Origin: Chloracidobacterium sp. | Lineage (GTDB): Bacteria > Acidobacteriota > Blastocatellia > Pyrinomonadales > Pyrinomonadaceae | Assembly: GCA_016716305.1 (NCBI GenBank) | Contig: JADJWP010000002.1 | Coordinates: 671,001 to 735,000 of the forward strand | DNA: 64,000 nucleotides | Direction of reading: 5' to 3' | Part shown: one piece after another, positions 35,648 through 45,947 of the stretch | Position numbering within the stretch: the first letter of the stretch is position 1 | Layout of the letters: every line of letters begins with the position of its first letter | Made by a program: the position numbers and the translations under genes | Notes under the pieces: generated by a model | Database searches by the model: none | What the model saw: only the letters and a program-made list of their open reading frames with translations | What the model was told of the DNA's origin: nothing

Positions 35648-36716
35648 TCTTTTGTAACTCTTCGATCAGATCTACCGTTCGCTCTGCTGCATCGGATCTT
35701 GCAAGTGCTCGTGCCGATCTTTCCATCTGCGAGATCGTTTCCGGCGACGCCATCAACCGTCCGATCTCGGAAGCAAGTCGTTCTCCGTCAAGGTTCTGCT
35801 GTAGAAGCATGATCGTCGCTCCGGCTTTCTGCATCGCTTCAGCATTTTTTCGCTGATGATCGTCAGCAGCCGTCGGCAGCGGTATCATGATCGAAGCCTT
35901 GCCCGCAGCAGCAAGTTCGGCACAGGTCGTGGCTCCGGCTCGGCTGATGACAAGATCGGCATTTGCAAATTCCGCACACATATCGCTGATGAACGGTCGG
36001 ATATCCGAATCCGCAAATGCGGACCGATTGTAGATCTCGCGGATCTTTTCGAAATCCGCCTCACCGGTCTGATGTACGACCGAGATCTTGCCTTTGTACT
36101 CTGCCAGGTGTTCGAGCGCATCAGCCATTGCATTATTGATCGCACGAGCTCCCTGCGAACCGCCGAAGATAAGAATACTGAAAACCTCGCCACGCACTTT
36201 TGGCTCGATTTCGAAGAACTCGTATCGCACCGGGTTGCCGGTAACAACGCCTTTGTTGCCAAAGTACGGCAAGGCCGCCTCGAACGTCAGGGCTGCCTTA
36301 TCGATGAACCGTGCCAATCGCCGATTGGTGAAGCCCGGCAAAGCATTCGAGTCCATGACAAGCGTCGGTATACCCATTACTGCCGCCATTAATAACACCG
36401 GTCCCGAAACGTATCCGCCCGCTCCGACAACGACGTGGGGCCTGAACTGCCGGATCAACTGTCGTGCCTCGAGAAAGCTCTTCGGTAGAACAGCAAGGCC
36501 TTTTAGCTGCGCGACCAACCCGACACCTTTTAGGCCTGCGCTGTCGATGAGCGAAAGCTGAAACCCATTTTCGGGAACGATCTTCACTTCGAGGCCTCTA
36601 GCCGTGCCTACGAAGAGCACCTCCGAGTTCGCATCTCGGCGCAACACCTCTTTGGCGACCGCTATTCCCGGAAAAATGTGTCCGCCGGTTCCACCCGCGG
36701 CGATCAGGATCTTCAT
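35640..36716 (-). CDS. murG: UDP-GlcNAc transferase MurG (lipid II synthesis)
   Basis: 358 residues. N-terminal [16 protein letters not shown] (acceptor-binding loop), [14 protein letters not shown], the second-domain [14 protein letters not shown] and the nucleotide-sugar segment [20 protein letters not shown] are all present. It adds GlcNAc to lipid I on the cytoplasmic face. It starts 12 bases after the ftsW stop. Confidence 0.97.
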   Translation of the reverse strand: MKILIAAGGTGGHIFPGIAVAKEVLRRDANSEVLFVGTARGLEVKIVPENGFQLSLIDSAGLKGVGLVAQLKGLAVLPKSFLEARQLIRQFRPHVVVGAGGYVSGPVLLMAAVMGIPTLVMDSNALPGFTNRRLARFIDKAALTFEAALPYFGNKGVVTGNPVRYEFFEIEPKVRGEVFSILIFGGSQGARAINNAMADALEHLAEYKGKISVVHQTGEADFEKIREIYNRSAFADSDIRPFISDMCAEFANADLVISRAGATTCAELAAAGKASIMIPLPTAADDHQRKNAEAMQKAGATIMLLQQNLDGERLASEIGRLMASPETISQMERSARALARSDAAERTVDLIEELQKNV

Positions 36717-36728
36717 TATGTATCCAAT

Positions 36729-37910
36729 CTACCTGAGCCCGTTCTTGTTCTTCTTTCGTCGGACCGGCCGATCGATCGGGCCTCCACTTTGAGAACTGTC
36801 GGCTGCAGATGCCTGAGAAATATTCAGGAGTATTCCGACGGCGACAAGCGTCACCAACACCGAAGAGCCTCCATAGGAAATGAATGGCAACGGGATTCCT
36901 TTCGCCGGAAGTATCGAGATCACGACGCTGATGTTAAAAAGTGCCTGAACAATAATCCCGGTGATCAGCCCGATACCGAGAAGCGTTCCAAACCGGTCCG
37001 GGGCCTTTATCGCCGCTCGGGCACCACGCCACAGCAAGAGGCCGAAGGCGATGACCAACCCCAAAGTCCCAAACAGTCCAAGTTCCTCGCCGACCACCGA
37101 AAAAATGAAATCAGAATGCGGATACGGAAGATAAAAAAGCTTTTGCTGGCCCTTCGCGAATCCCTCGCCGAATATCCCGCCTGACCCGATCGCATAAAGC
37201 GATTGGCATACTTGATAGCCGGCACCAGCCGCGTTGTCCGGATCGCATGGATCGATGAAAGCCCCGAGTCTCCTCAGCCTCCATGGTGCAAGCAATAGTG
37301 CGGCGGCTCCGATCAAAACCAGGCCGCCGACAACCGTCACTATGTGAAGAAACTTAGCACCGGCGGCAAAATAAACAGCCGCAAATATTGCACACAAGAC
37401 GATCGTCGTACCCAGATCGGGTTCGAAAAACACCAATCCGCCAAGTAGCCCCAAGCAAGCAAGACACGGCAAAACGGTAGCACGGAGATCTCCGACCCGG
37501 TCGCTGTTGCGTGTCAGATAATACGCAAGGAATAGAGGCAACGCGATCTTGGCCATTTCGGACGGCTGCAGCGAAAACGAACCGAACCGAATCCATCGCC
37601 GCGCACCGTTTATCTCCGGGAACCCGTAGACTGCGATCAGTGCTCCAACGGTGACCGCAAGTACCGCGACGACCGCATAAGGATTATTGTATCGACGATA
37701 GTCGACGCGGCTCGCACCAAACATTAGAAAAATACCGGCAATAGTGAAAGCAAGCTGCTTGTAGAAATAGGTGAACTGCGTTGCTCCGGCCGATTCGTTG
37801 TGAGCGATCATTGCCGATGCGCTGTAGACCATCATCGTCCCGAAAACCGCGAGGCTCGCAGCTATCGCAAACATGATCCAATCCATTCGCAATTCTCGCA
37901 TAGGAATCAA
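36729..37910 (-). CDS. ftsW: SEDS peptidoglycan polymerase FtsW
   Basis: 393 residues with about ten transmembrane helices. SEDS landmarks are GARRWIRFGSFSLQPSEMAKIALPLFLAYY (about 95-125), the periplasmic loop KGQQKLFYLPYPHSDFIFSVVGEELG, and the C-terminal LPAKGIPLPFISYGGSS. It polymerises septal glycan from lipid II together with FtsI. It ends with a basic cytoplasmic tail. It starts 6 bases after the murD stop. Confidence 0.95.
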   Translation of the reverse strand: MIPMRELRMDWIMFAIAASLAVFGTMMVYSASAMIAHNESAGATQFTYFYKQLAFTIAGIFLMFGASRVDYRRYNNPYAVVAVLAVTVGALIAVYGFPEINGARRWIRFGSFSLQPSEMAKIALPLFLAYYLTRNSDRVGDLRATVLPCLACLGLLGGLVFFEPDLGTTIVLCAIFAAVYFAAGAKFLHIVTVVGGLVLIGAAALLLAPWRLRRLGAFIDPCDPDNAAGAGYQVCQSLYAIGSGGIFGEGFAKGQQKLFYLPYPHSDFIFSVVGEELGLFGTLGLVIAFGLLLWRGARAAIKAPDRFGTLLGIGLITGIIVQALFNISVVISILPAKGIPLPFISYGGSSVLVTLVAVGILLNISQASAADSSQSGGPIDRPVRRKKNKNGLR

Positions 37911-37916
37911 TCTGAA

Positions 37917-39302
37917 TCAGGCAACTTGCCCGCTCTGCTTTTCGCTGAGTTTCGCAACCTCAGCTTTGAAAACCGTCCCACGTTCTTCGTAACTTCTAAA
38001 CATATCGAAACTTGCGCAGGCTGGGGCCAGCAAAACCGCATCGCCCATTCTCGCAAGCTCATATCCTTTTTCGACCGCGTCGCTTATTCCATTCGCACGG
38101 ACAATAGGTGCCAGACCGTCGAGCTGGTGTTGGATGTTGTCGCCATCTTCACCGATCACGACCATCGCCCTTACAGACGAACTGATCAAGCCGCTCAGAG
38201 GCGAATACGGAGCGTTCTTTCCACGTCCGCCAAGTATGACGATCGTCTTGCCGATGCCGTCGCTAAGAGCTTCGAGGGCCTTCGCTGTTGCGTCGACCGA
38301 CGTTGCCTTCGAATCGTTGTAAAACCTTATTCCGCGGATCTCAGCGACGAATTCGATCCGGTGCTCGACGCCCTTAAACGCAGCTACTGTTTTACGCATC
38401 GATCCGGGGTCGGCACCGCACGCCAATCCGGCAGCCAGAGCGGCCAATGTGTTCTCGACATTGTGAAGGCCGCGAATGAAGATCTCGTCGCGCGTGATCA
38501 ACACCTTTTCTTTCGAATTCGCTCTCGCGACAAGATCGCGGTCCCGGAGAAAGAGGCCGGTTTCAAGTTCGCGTCTGACGCTAAACATGGTCACGTCGGC
38601 TCGGAGGCCCGACGCCCAGCTTGAGGTGGTCGGATCGTCCGCATTCAGTATCGCAATGTCGCTCGGCTCCTGATTCATGAAAATGCGGTGCTTTGCGGCC
38701 GCGTAATCGTTGAAACTGTCGTATCGGTCGAGATGATTCGGCGTGACGTTGAGACAAACCGCAACGTTTGGGCGAAAATCGACGATGGTCTCAAGCTGAA
38801 AGCTCGAAAGTTCGACGACGGTCCACGTTGCATCAGTCGAGGACCCGGCGAGACTTAACAAAGGTGTGCCGATGTTCCCGCCGACCTGAGTCTCAATACC
38901 TGCGTTTCTCAACAATTCGCCAATAAGAGTTGTTGTCGTCGTCTTCCCGTTCGATCCGGTGATGCCGACGATGCGGCCCTTCATGAAACGATAGGCGAGT
39001 TCGACCTCGCCAATGACCTCGCCGTCCTTTCGGTCAACGTACCGAGCCGGGATCGTGTTGGTGGGCACGCCCGGCGAGATCACGACAAGATCGATCTGGT
39101 CGAGAAGCCAGGACGGAAGCTCTCCGGAGATCAATCCTACGTTGTGACTTTCTTTTAACGAACGTGCGGCATCAGACCAGTTTTCGATATCGTTTCGGTC
39201 ATGGAGAGCGACCACCGCGCCACGCTCGGCAAGAAACGTCGCAGACGCGATGCCCGACCGTCCCGCTCCAAGCACCAAAGATTTTCGTCCTTTGATCTCC
39301 AT
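37917..39302 (-). CDS. murD: UDP-N-acetylmuramoylalanine-D-glutamate ligase
   Basis: 461 residues from the ATG at 39302. A GTG 60 bases earlier is in frame but adds a basic stretch not expected before KSLVLGAGRSGIASA. The ATP loop is VGITGSNGKTTTTT; VELSSFQLETI and LNVTPNHLDRY follow, and YNDSKATSVDAT and VVILGGRGKN lie in the C-domain. It adds D-Glu to UDP-MurNAc-L-Ala. It sits between mraY and ftsW. Confidence 0.96.
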   Translation of the reverse strand: MEIKGRKSLVLGAGRSGIASATFLAERGAVVALHDRNDIENWSDAARSLKESHNVGLISGELPSWLLDQIDLVVISPGVPTNTIPARYVDRKDGEVIGEVELAYRFMKGRIVGITGSNGKTTTTTLIGELLRNAGIETQVGGNIGTPLLSLAGSSTDATWTVVELSSFQLETIVDFRPNVAVCLNVTPNHLDRYDSFNDYAAAKHRIFMNQEPSDIAILNADDPTTSSWASGLRADVTMFSVRRELETGLFLRDRDLVARANSKEKVLITRDEIFIRGLHNVENTLAALAAGLACGADPGSMRKTVAAFKGVEHRIEFVAEIRGIRFYNDSKATSVDATAKALEALSDGIGKTIVILGGRGKNAPYSPLSGLISSSVRAMVVIGEDGDNIQHQLDGLAPIVRANGISDAVEKGYELARMGDAVLLAPACASFDMFRSYEERGTVFKAEVAKLSEKQSGQVA

Positions 39303-39381
39303 TTCAGACTTCGCCGTTGCTGGCCGATCCAATTCGTATTTCCCGATCCGCCGCGATCGCACCCCGATGATCTGACGTCCC

Positions 39382-40533
39382 CTAACGCAGTTTCAATGTC
39401 GATAGACTCAATAACGCGAAGAGGATCGCCACGATCACGAATCGGAACACGATCTTGGGTTCTTTCCAGCCCGAGAGCTGAAAATGATGATGCAGCGGCG
39501 CCTGCCGGAAGATTCGCTTCCCGACGCCCGTGCTGCGTTTCGTAAACTTGAAGAACGACACCTGAATCATCACCGATACTGCCTCGAGGATAAAAACGCC
39601 TCCGATAAACGGCAGCAGGAACTCCTGCTTGGTCAATATCGCTACTGTCCCAAGAGCTCCGCCGATCGCAAGCGAGCCGACGTCTCCCATAAATACTTCT
39701 GCCGGGGGCGCGTTGAACCAAAGAAACCCGAGGCTTGCTCCAACCATCGCCCCGCAAAAAACGGTCAGTTCGGAAGATGCTGGGTTGTGCGTCAGGTCAA
39801 GATATTCGGCCCACCGCCGATCACTCGCGACGTAGGTCAGAGCCGTTAGAGCAGACATCGCAATGAATGTCACACTCGTCGCCAGGCCGTCGAGCCCGTC
39901 AGTTAAATTCACCGCATTTGACGATCCCAACAGAACAAAAACGATAAAGATCAAATAAACAAAGGGGCCTACATAACTGATACTGATCGCAGGGTTGGTT
40001 TCGGCCGTTGCCTTGATGAACGGAACACTTATATTCCACGCGTAATTCGTCAAAAAGAACAAGACCGCCCAAATACCGACCGCGGTGAGCAATTGCCCTG
40101 CCAATTTCTGCTTTCCGGTCAACCCGAGGCTGCGTTTCTTGACGATCTTGATATAATCGTCCGCAAAACCTACAGCCGCGAACAGCGTTGTCGCGATCAG
40201 CGCAAGCCAAAGGAAAAGATTGTCGAGCCGTGCCCAAAGCAGCGTCGAGAGAAAGACCGACCCTATTATCAATATACCGCCCATCGTCGGGGTTCCTTTC
40301 TTTGCCTGATGTTCTGGCGAAAGCTCCTCGCGTATCTCTTGACCGACCTTCAGAGCATCAAGTTTGCGGATCACCGTTTTTCCAAGAAAGAGCGAGATCA
40401 AAAGCGCCGTTATCGTCGCCCAAGCCGTCCTAAACGTCACATACTGGAATACGTTAAGCCCCTTAAAGAAGTACGATTCGCTGCCGGCCCCGTACTGTCG
40501 AAATATTAGTTGGTATAAAACGTAGTAGAGCAT
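39382..40533 (-). CDS. mraY: Phospho-MurNAc-pentapeptide translocase MraY
   Basis: 383 residues with about ten transmembrane helices. Signature segments are [22 protein letters not shown] (catalytic Asp pair, about 122-123), [17 protein letters not shown] (third catalytic Asp), [16 protein letters not shown] and the loop [15 protein letters not shown]. It transfers phospho-MurNAc-pentapeptide to undecaprenyl phosphate to form lipid I. It lies 60 bases after murF. Confidence 0.98.
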   Translation of the reverse strand: MLYYVLYQLIFRQYGAGSESYFFKGLNVFQYVTFRTAWATITALLISLFLGKTVIRKLDALKVGQEIREELSPEHQAKKGTPTMGGILIIGSVFLSTLLWARLDNLFLWLALIATTLFAAVGFADDYIKIVKKRSLGLTGKQKLAGQLLTAVGIWAVLFFLTNYAWNISVPFIKATAETNPAISISYVGPFVYLIFIVFVLLGSSNAVNLTDGLDGLATSVTFIAMSALTALTYVASDRRWAEYLDLTHNPASSELTVFCGAMVGASLGFLWFNAPPAEVFMGDVGSLAIGGALGTVAILTKQEFLLPFIGGVFILEAVSVMIQVSFFKFTKRSTGVGKRIFRQAPLHHHFQLSGWKEPKIVFRFVIVAILFALLSLSTLKLR

Positions 40534-40593
40534 GAGCAGTCTCTGGTTTCCCGATCATGGACAACAGAGGGCTTAGCGGATCGGTCTCCGCGT

Positions 40594-42072
40594 CTAAGCC
40601 TCACCAAGACCGTCCGCGCTTTTCTCCAGTTCAAATTTCTCTAACAGCTTTTCGATCACCTTTTCTGTCCGTACGCCTCGCGAACCTTTCACAAGTATCG
40701 CGTCGCCGGCTCTGACCCATCGAGACAATTTCTCACCGGCTTCGGCCGAGTCCGTCACAAATTCGGCATTGCCCAGTCCGCCACCTTTTGCACCCTCGAC
40801 CAACTCCCTCGCCAATCCCCTGACCCCAATAAGGATATCGATCCCGGTGTTCGCGATCTTGTTTCCAGTGTCTCGGTGGATCAGAGCGGCATCATGACCA
40901 AGTTCGAGCATCTCGCCCGCGACGACGATCAGTCGTTTCGCATCTTCCGCACCAGCCTTCAAAGTCTGTACCATCGAGAGCAAAGCGTCCGGATTGGAAT
41001 TGTACGAATCGTTGACGACGGTAAAACCCGCGGCAAAATGCAAGATCTCGCCACGCTGCGGCGGCGGTTCGGCAGACGACAACTGCGCGGCAATTTCGGC
41101 AGCAGTCATTCCGAATGCGTGACCGACGGCTGCGGCCGCCAATGCATTCGATATGTTGTGTCGACCGTTCAGCGGGAAGCTTACGCACGCCTCGCCTGAC
41201 GGGAGCACCAGCGTAAACGAAGTCTCGCCAAACGAAACGTACTCGATATTCTTTGCATAAACATCAGCAGGATTTTCGATTCCGTAAGTGATTATCGATC
41301 CGCCGGCGAGGCTCGCCATGGCCATCACACGCGGATCATCCGCATTCAAGACCGCCTGTCCGCCAGCCTTCATTCCCTCTACGATCTCCGCTTTTGCCGC
41401 GGCGACATTTTCGATCGAACCGAGATGTTCGACATGGACCGGCAGCACGTTCAGAACGACCGAGTAATCCGGTGGAGTGACGCGGCATAACCGCTCGATC
41501 TCGTGCATCGGTGTGGACATCCCCATTTCGAGAACGGCAACGTCGAACGTTGGATCCTTTGCGAGATTCAAGACCGTCAACGGATGCCCTAGGCCATTGT
41601 TATAGTTCTTGATGTTCTTGAGAACTTTGCGGCCGGATCCCTCAAGCACGTGCGCCGTGAGTTCCTTTGCGGTCGTTTTACCAGCGCTCCCCGTGATCGC
41701 GACCACTGGCCGATTCCATTCCAAATAAACACCATGCGCAAGACGCTGGAGAGCCACGACGGTATCGTCGACAAACAGTATTCTGTCGGCAAGATCTTCG
41801 AGCTGCTCCCGGTGCTCTTCGAATCGATCAGACCGGACGACACACGCGATCGCACCTTGTTCCAAAGCACCTGGGACGTATTTGGTCGCGTCCTCAAAGT
41901 CGCCGTTAAAACCGTTATTGGCATAGTCGGGCTGCGAAAGGGCAAAAAAGACATCACCCGCCTGAACCTCGCGAGAATCGATCACGAATGAAACGACGTC
42001 ACGCTCCGTCAAAGCGGGTTCCAGATTCGGCGCCGAAGCGTTCATATGATCAATTGCGGCTTTCAGTTTCAA
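40594..42072 (-). CDS. murF: UDP-MurNAc-tripeptide-D-Ala-D-Ala ligase
   Basis: 492 residues. The N-domain contains VVSFVIDSREVQAGDVFFAL; the ATP loop VVAITGSAGKTTAKEL (about 128-143) is followed by LEMGMSTPMHEIERL, NADDPRV, NDSYNSNPDA and VVAGEMLELG. It adds D-Ala-D-Ala to the UDP-MurNAc tripeptide. The start overlaps the ftsI stop by 23 bases. murE, which normally sits between ftsI and murF, is absent. Confidence 0.96.
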   Translation of the reverse strand: MKLKAAIDHMNASAPNLEPALTERDVVSFVIDSREVQAGDVFFALSQPDYANNGFNGDFEDATKYVPGALEQGAIACVVRSDRFEEHREQLEDLADRILFVDDTVVALQRLAHGVYLEWNRPVVAITGSAGKTTAKELTAHVLEGSGRKVLKNIKNYNNGLGHPLTVLNLAKDPTFDVAVLEMGMSTPMHEIERLCRVTPPDYSVVLNVLPVHVEHLGSIENVAAAKAEIVEGMKAGGQAVLNADDPRVMAMASLAGGSIITYGIENPADVYAKNIEYVSFGETSFTLVLPSGEACVSFPLNGRHNISNALAAAAVGHAFGMTAAEIAAQLSSAEPPPQRGEILHFAAGFTVVNDSYNSNPDALLSMVQTLKAGAEDAKRLIVVAGEMLELGHDAALIHRDTGNKIANTGIDILIGVRGLARELVEGAKGGGLGNAEFVTDSAEAGEKLSRWVRAGDAILVKGSRGVRTEKVIEKLLEKFELEKSADGLGEA

Positions 42073-44098
42073 TGTGCTTTCCGATCCTCGAGTTCTGTTT
42101 ATCGCTTTTTATATTTGGAGTTCCGGTCGTCTTCCGATCTATGACCTTTTTTGAAATTCTGCTCGCATCGGTATCCGATCTGGACGCCGCAGGCTTTCGG
42201 CCGACAATTGGCAACGACGGGCGTATCGCCTGAAGTTCATCCGATCCTACGGCCGAGTCATCTCCGAATCTATTTGTCTCGACCTCTCCGTTCCCGACCG
42301 GCTCAACGACTTCATCGCCCGAGTCCGCGAGAGTTTCTGCGATCTCGTCGCGGCGAACATTCAGTTCAGGCAGTATCCGTTCTGCGATCTCGCGGAATGC
42401 CGGTGCGGCTACGCTCCCGCCGTCACGACCGCCCGATCTTGGTTCGTCGATCACCACAGCGATCGTTACGTCAGGGTTGTCAGCAGGAGCAAATCCGATG
42501 AACGAGGATACATATTTCGCCGAATTCACCCGTTTAAGTTTCTCATCAAATTTCCACGCCGTGCCTGTCTTACCTGCGATCGTGTAACCAGCAACCTGGG
42601 CCCGTTTGCCCGTTCCGTTTAAAACGACCTGGCGGAGCATTTTGCGCAGATCTCTGGCTGTTTCGACACTTACGACCTGAGTTTTCTCGGGCCGGGTGAC
42701 TGAAACAATGGTCTCATCAGATTGTCGGATTTCTTTAATTAAATGAGGCTGAATTCTGACGCCGTCATTTGCTATCGTCGCAAAAGCGTTTGCCATTTGC
42801 AACGCGGAAACACCAATTTCATAACCGATCGACATAGACGCCAGCGAGTCGCCAAACCAGCGTTCGATCGGCCTCACGAGACCCGGCGTCTCCGCGGGCA
42901 ATTCTATGCCTGTCGCATTGCCGAAGCCGAATTTTTTGACCGTCGAATAGAAATCCTCGCGGCCGACACGAAGACTCGTCTTTATCGCCGCAACGTTGCT
43001 CGAAACAGCCATTGCTTTAGCGTATGAAATGCGGCCCAACGAGCCGTGGTCCTTGAATTTATGTTTCGCAACCTCGATCGTGCCGCCGCCAGTGTCGATC
43101 TCGGCCTCAGGCGAAATGAGGTCCTTCTCTAATGCGGATCCGTATGTGATCAGCTTAAAGACGGAACCGGGCGAATACATATTCTGAATAGACCCATTTG
43201 CAAGATTCTCAGCAGTAATGCCTTCAAGATCATTCGGATCGAAGGTTGGGTAGTTTGCCATCGCAAGCACTTCGCCTGTTTTGTTTGAAATGACGATCGC
43301 CATTCCTGCTTTTGCGTTCGAAGCGCGAACGGCTTTTTCTAGCGACTGCTCAGCGATATACTGAACGGTATTGTCGATCGTAAGAACGATATCTCTCGGC
43401 GGTTCTTTTTCAGAGACAAGCTCGTCATAGACCCGTCCCAGCCGGTCGCGCTCCTGCGTTCGTTTGATAACCGCTCCGTAAAGAATATCGTTCTGCGATT
43501 GCTCTATTCCGGCCTGACCGACACCGGCATGATTGCTGAAACCGACGACGTGAGCAGCAAGCGATCGATGCGGATAGCTCCGCTTCTGCTCATCTCGCCA
43601 ATGCAGACCCGGAAACTTTGGTAGATCGGCTTTTTTAACGCCGCGACGTTCAAGATCCCGGTTCAGATTCTGCACGGCCTGTTCGTCAAGTCCCTTTGCG
43701 ATAGGCACGAATCGCCGCTCAAGCGATCTGGCCTCTTCAAGCTGACCGGTTAGTTCTTTTGCGTTCAGCTTTAAAAGTCCCGACAGAGTTTTCGCCGTTT
43801 CCTCGACGTCTTCGATCTTGGTCGCGTCGGCGTAAAGCGTTTTCACATTGATACTTATTGCCAAAGCTCTCTCGTTCCGGTCGTAGATAGTGCCGCGAAG
43901 CTGTTTGGTCTGCTTTACATCACGTCGTTGGACGAGGGCCTTTTTACGCAGTTCTTCGTGCTGATTTACTTGAAGGTAGACCAGTCGCGTGCCAATCCCC
44001 GCGATCCACAGGACGAAAAACGCGACGATCAACATGAATCGAGTGAAGGCCACCTGTCGGAGATCGGTCCTTTTTTTGCGAGTTGCTCGAACGGCCAT
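42050..44098 (-). CDS. ftsI: Septal transpeptidase FtsI (class B PBP)
   Basis: 682 residues. It has a basic cytoplasmic N-terminus, one transmembrane helix (about 21-43), a class B dimerisation/pedestal domain (RGTIYDRNERALAIS; RSYPHRSLAAHVVGF), and the transpeptidase with catalytic Ser312 in SPGSVFK, SSN (366-368) and KTGTAWK (about 515). It cross-links septal peptidoglycan. After the catalytic domain comes an unusual 80-90 residue charged, low-complexity tail. There are no PASTA domains. It starts 9 bases after the ftsL stop. Confidence 0.95.
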   Translation of the reverse strand: MAVRATRKKRTDLRQVAFTRFMLIVAFFVLWIAGIGTRLVYLQVNQHEELRKKALVQRRDVKQTKQLRGTIYDRNERALAISINVKTLYADATKIEDVEETAKTLSGLLKLNAKELTGQLEEARSLERRFVPIAKGLDEQAVQNLNRDLERRGVKKADLPKFPGLHWRDEQKRSYPHRSLAAHVVGFSNHAGVGQAGIEQSQNDILYGAVIKRTQERDRLGRVYDELVSEKEPPRDIVLTIDNTVQYIAEQSLEKAVRASNAKAGMAIVISNKTGEVLAMANYPTFDPNDLEGITAENLANGSIQNMYSPGSVFKLITYGSALEKDLISPEAEIDTGGGTIEVAKHKFKDHGSLGRISYAKAMAVSSNVAAIKTSLRVGREDFYSTVKKFGFGNATGIELPAETPGLVRPIERWFGDSLASMSIGYEIGVSALQMANAFATIANDGVRIQPHLIKEIRQSDETIVSVTRPEKTQVVSVETARDLRKMLRQVVLNGTGKRAQVAGYTIAGKTGTAWKFDEKLKRVNSAKYVSSFIGFAPADNPDVTIAVVIDEPRSGGRDGGSVAAPAFREIAERILPELNVRRDEIAETLADSGDEVVEPVGNGEVETNRFGDDSAVGSDELQAIRPSLPIVGRKPAASRSDTDASRISKKVIDRKTTGTPNIKSDKQNSRIGKHIETESRN

Positions 44099-44107
44099 AA
44101 AAGTTAC

Positions 44108-44710
44108 TTAACGGAGCTTTGCAACTGATAAAATACCGGCGGAATCGACTTTTGTGCGTGATTCGGTCACCTGGCGAGGACGACCATCTACCAACTGAGG
44201 TTCCCTTCGTGGGCTCGTTTCCGGCGAGACTACCGTTTTCGATCCGGCCTGCGGCCGAACCGACGCAGTTTTCACAACCTTTTTCCCGGATGCTTCGATA
44301 ATTTCGAGCTCCGAGGGTACCGCCTCAGCCTGTTTTTTCTCCACCACTTCAGCCGACGAACGCACTTGCTCACTCAAACTGCTCATTGAAACAACGGCCG
44401 GTACCAGGCCAGCCTCGGTAAACCCATATTTCCGGGCAGCCTTAGTGATCTCAACGGGCGAGAGCGAGACCTCCTTGGCGAGCAGGAGCCTTCGCTTTTC
44501 TGATTGAAGGTCGTCCACCTGTTTCCTGAGCTTCGAATTCTTGAAACCGAGATCGATCGTCGCAAAGTGCTGAAGCGCGGCGAAAAAGAAGCCTATGGCC
44601 ATCAGGGCTGCACAGAAGATCGTCAGCAGCAGGTAGCTCCAAGAAATGGGGCGAACTTCAGCCGTATTGGCCGATGTTCGTATCGCTCTGGTTTGATTTC
44701 TTTTTCTCAT
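44108..44710 (-). CDS. ftsL: FtsL-like divisome protein with long C-terminal tail
   Basis: 200 residues from the ATG at 44710; a GTG at 44743 would overlap rsmH by 17 bases. A short basic N-terminus is followed by one transmembrane helix (about 24-46) and a coiled coil (FKNSKLRKQVDDLQSEKRRL), then the AARKYGFTEAG segment usual at the end of FtsL/DivIC-type proteins. About 100 further residues rich in Ser, Val, Glu, Lys and Pro extend beyond the usual FtsL length. Identity rests on its position between rsmH and ftsI and on the helix/coiled-coil plan. Confidence 0.8.
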   Translation of the reverse strand: MRKRNQTRAIRTSANTAEVRPISWSYLLLTIFCAALMAIGFFFAALQHFATIDLGFKNSKLRKQVDDLQSEKRRLLLAKEVSLSPVEITKAARKYGFTEAGLVPAVVSMSSLSEQVRSSAEVVEKKQAEAVPSELEIIEASGKKVVKTASVRPQAGSKTVVSPETSPRREPQLVDGRPRQVTESRTKVDSAGILSVAKLR

Positions 44711-44726
44711 GACTATTCGAAGTTCT

Positions 44727-45686
44727 TTAGTTGGCACCTGCACCGATCTTCCTCACGGCCCGTAGTTTGGCACTTCTTGATCGTGGATTTGCTTTCAATT
44801 CGTCGTTGTCCGGTGTGATCGGGCGTTTTGTGATTATTTCGACCGTCTTTACTGCACCGCAAACACACTGTGGTATTCGCGGAGGACAGTAACATTTGCC
44901 GGACAGCTTCTGAAAAGTGTGCTTTACGATGCGATCCTCAAGGGAGTGAAACGTTATAACTGCAAGTATCGCCCTTGGCTGCAGCAATCCCGCAGAGTCG
45001 ATAATGAATTGTTCAAGGATCTCGATCTCTCGATTGGCGGCTATCCGCAACGCCTGAAACGTTTTTGTAGCTGGGTGAACCTTGTCCCGCGGACCCTTCT
45101 TTATGACCGACGCCACCGTGTCGGCAAGCTGCTTGGTCGTCTTGATCGGCTCGCCTCGATCCCTCTTCTGTACGATCCTGCGTGCGATTCGCCGCGAGGC
45201 TCTTTCCTCGCCAAAATTATAAATAATGTTCGCGATCTCTTCTTCGGATCTCGATGCAAGAATTTCAGCGACCGTTTCTGAGCCGGAACCAGCATCCATC
45301 CTCATGTCCAATCGGGAATCGAACCTAAAACTAAATCCCCGATCCGGACTGTCAAACTGCAGCGATGAGACGCCCAGGTCGGCCAGAACGCCCGCGACCG
45401 AGTCGATTCCAGCTTCGCCGACGATCCGCCTGATCTCGCGGAAATTGCCGTACACGATCTTTGCTCGGTCGCCGAAGGCGGACAGCCGTTGACTTGCGAT
45501 CGCTATGGCCTCTTCGTCCTGATCGATACCTAGGATGTCGATCGTCGGATATTGCGTGAGGAGCATTTGTGAATGACCGCCTAATCCAAGTGTCGCATCA
45601 ACGATAGTTCCGGGCGCGATGTCGCCAAACAACGAGACAACTTCGTCAAGCAAAACGGGTTGATGGATGTTCTCAGTTTCGGCCAT
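44727..45686 (-). CDS. rsmH: 16S rRNA m4C1402 methyltransferase
   Basis: 319 residues from the ATG at 45686 (a GTG 33 bases upstream is in frame). Family segments are HQPVLLDEVVSLF, the SAM loop IVDATLGLGGHSQMLL, LADLGVSSLQFDSPDRGFSFR, DMRMD, RASRRIARRIV, VHPATKTFQALRIAANRE and FHSLEDRIVKHTF. It methylates N4 of C1402 in 16S rRNA. It is the first gene of this dcw cluster; the usual upstream mraZ is missing. Confidence 0.97.
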   Translation of the reverse strand: MAETENIHQPVLLDEVVSLFGDIAPGTIVDATLGLGGHSQMLLTQYPTIDILGIDQDEEAIAIASQRLSAFGDRAKIVYGNFREIRRIVGEAGIDSVAGVLADLGVSSLQFDSPDRGFSFRFDSRLDMRMDAGSGSETVAEILASRSEEEIANIIYNFGEERASRRIARRIVQKRDRGEPIKTTKQLADTVASVIKKGPRDKVHPATKTFQALRIAANREIEILEQFIIDSAGLLQPRAILAVITFHSLEDRIVKHTFQKLSGKCYCPPRIPQCVCGAVKTVEIITKRPITPDNDELKANPRSRSAKLRAVRKIGAGAN

Positions 45687-45865
45687 CGTTCGATTCAAAG
45701 AACCGTTTTTTAGAGACACCTGTAGTACAGCGTGATGCTTAACGCTTTCTTACGGCTCAAATTTTTCGGAAAGGTTGCGGAAGTGCTTTGTCCTCTATTC
45801 GCCCTGCTTGCGAACAAAAGGTCTTTTCCACGGTTCGATCAAATCGACATTTCGCCTACGGTCTC

Positions 45866-45881
45866 TGCTTAAGTGCTTAAG
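45866..45881. repeat. Tandem TGCTTAAG octamer in dcw leader
   Basis: TGCTTAAG occurs twice head to tail; with the following CA, the second copy forms the palindrome TGCTTAAGCA. It lies downstream of the candidate dcw promoter and could be a regulator site. Confidence 0.35.
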
Positions 45882-45947
45882 CATTCATTTTAGCTGCCGG
45901 GCATCTGAAAATCTCTGAAAACTGTCAATTAGCGAATGTCCACAAGC

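Noticed and set aside
37800..38624. 274-codon plus-strand frame across murD and ftsW
   Set aside because: It overlaps two certain genes in antisense and reads like random translation.
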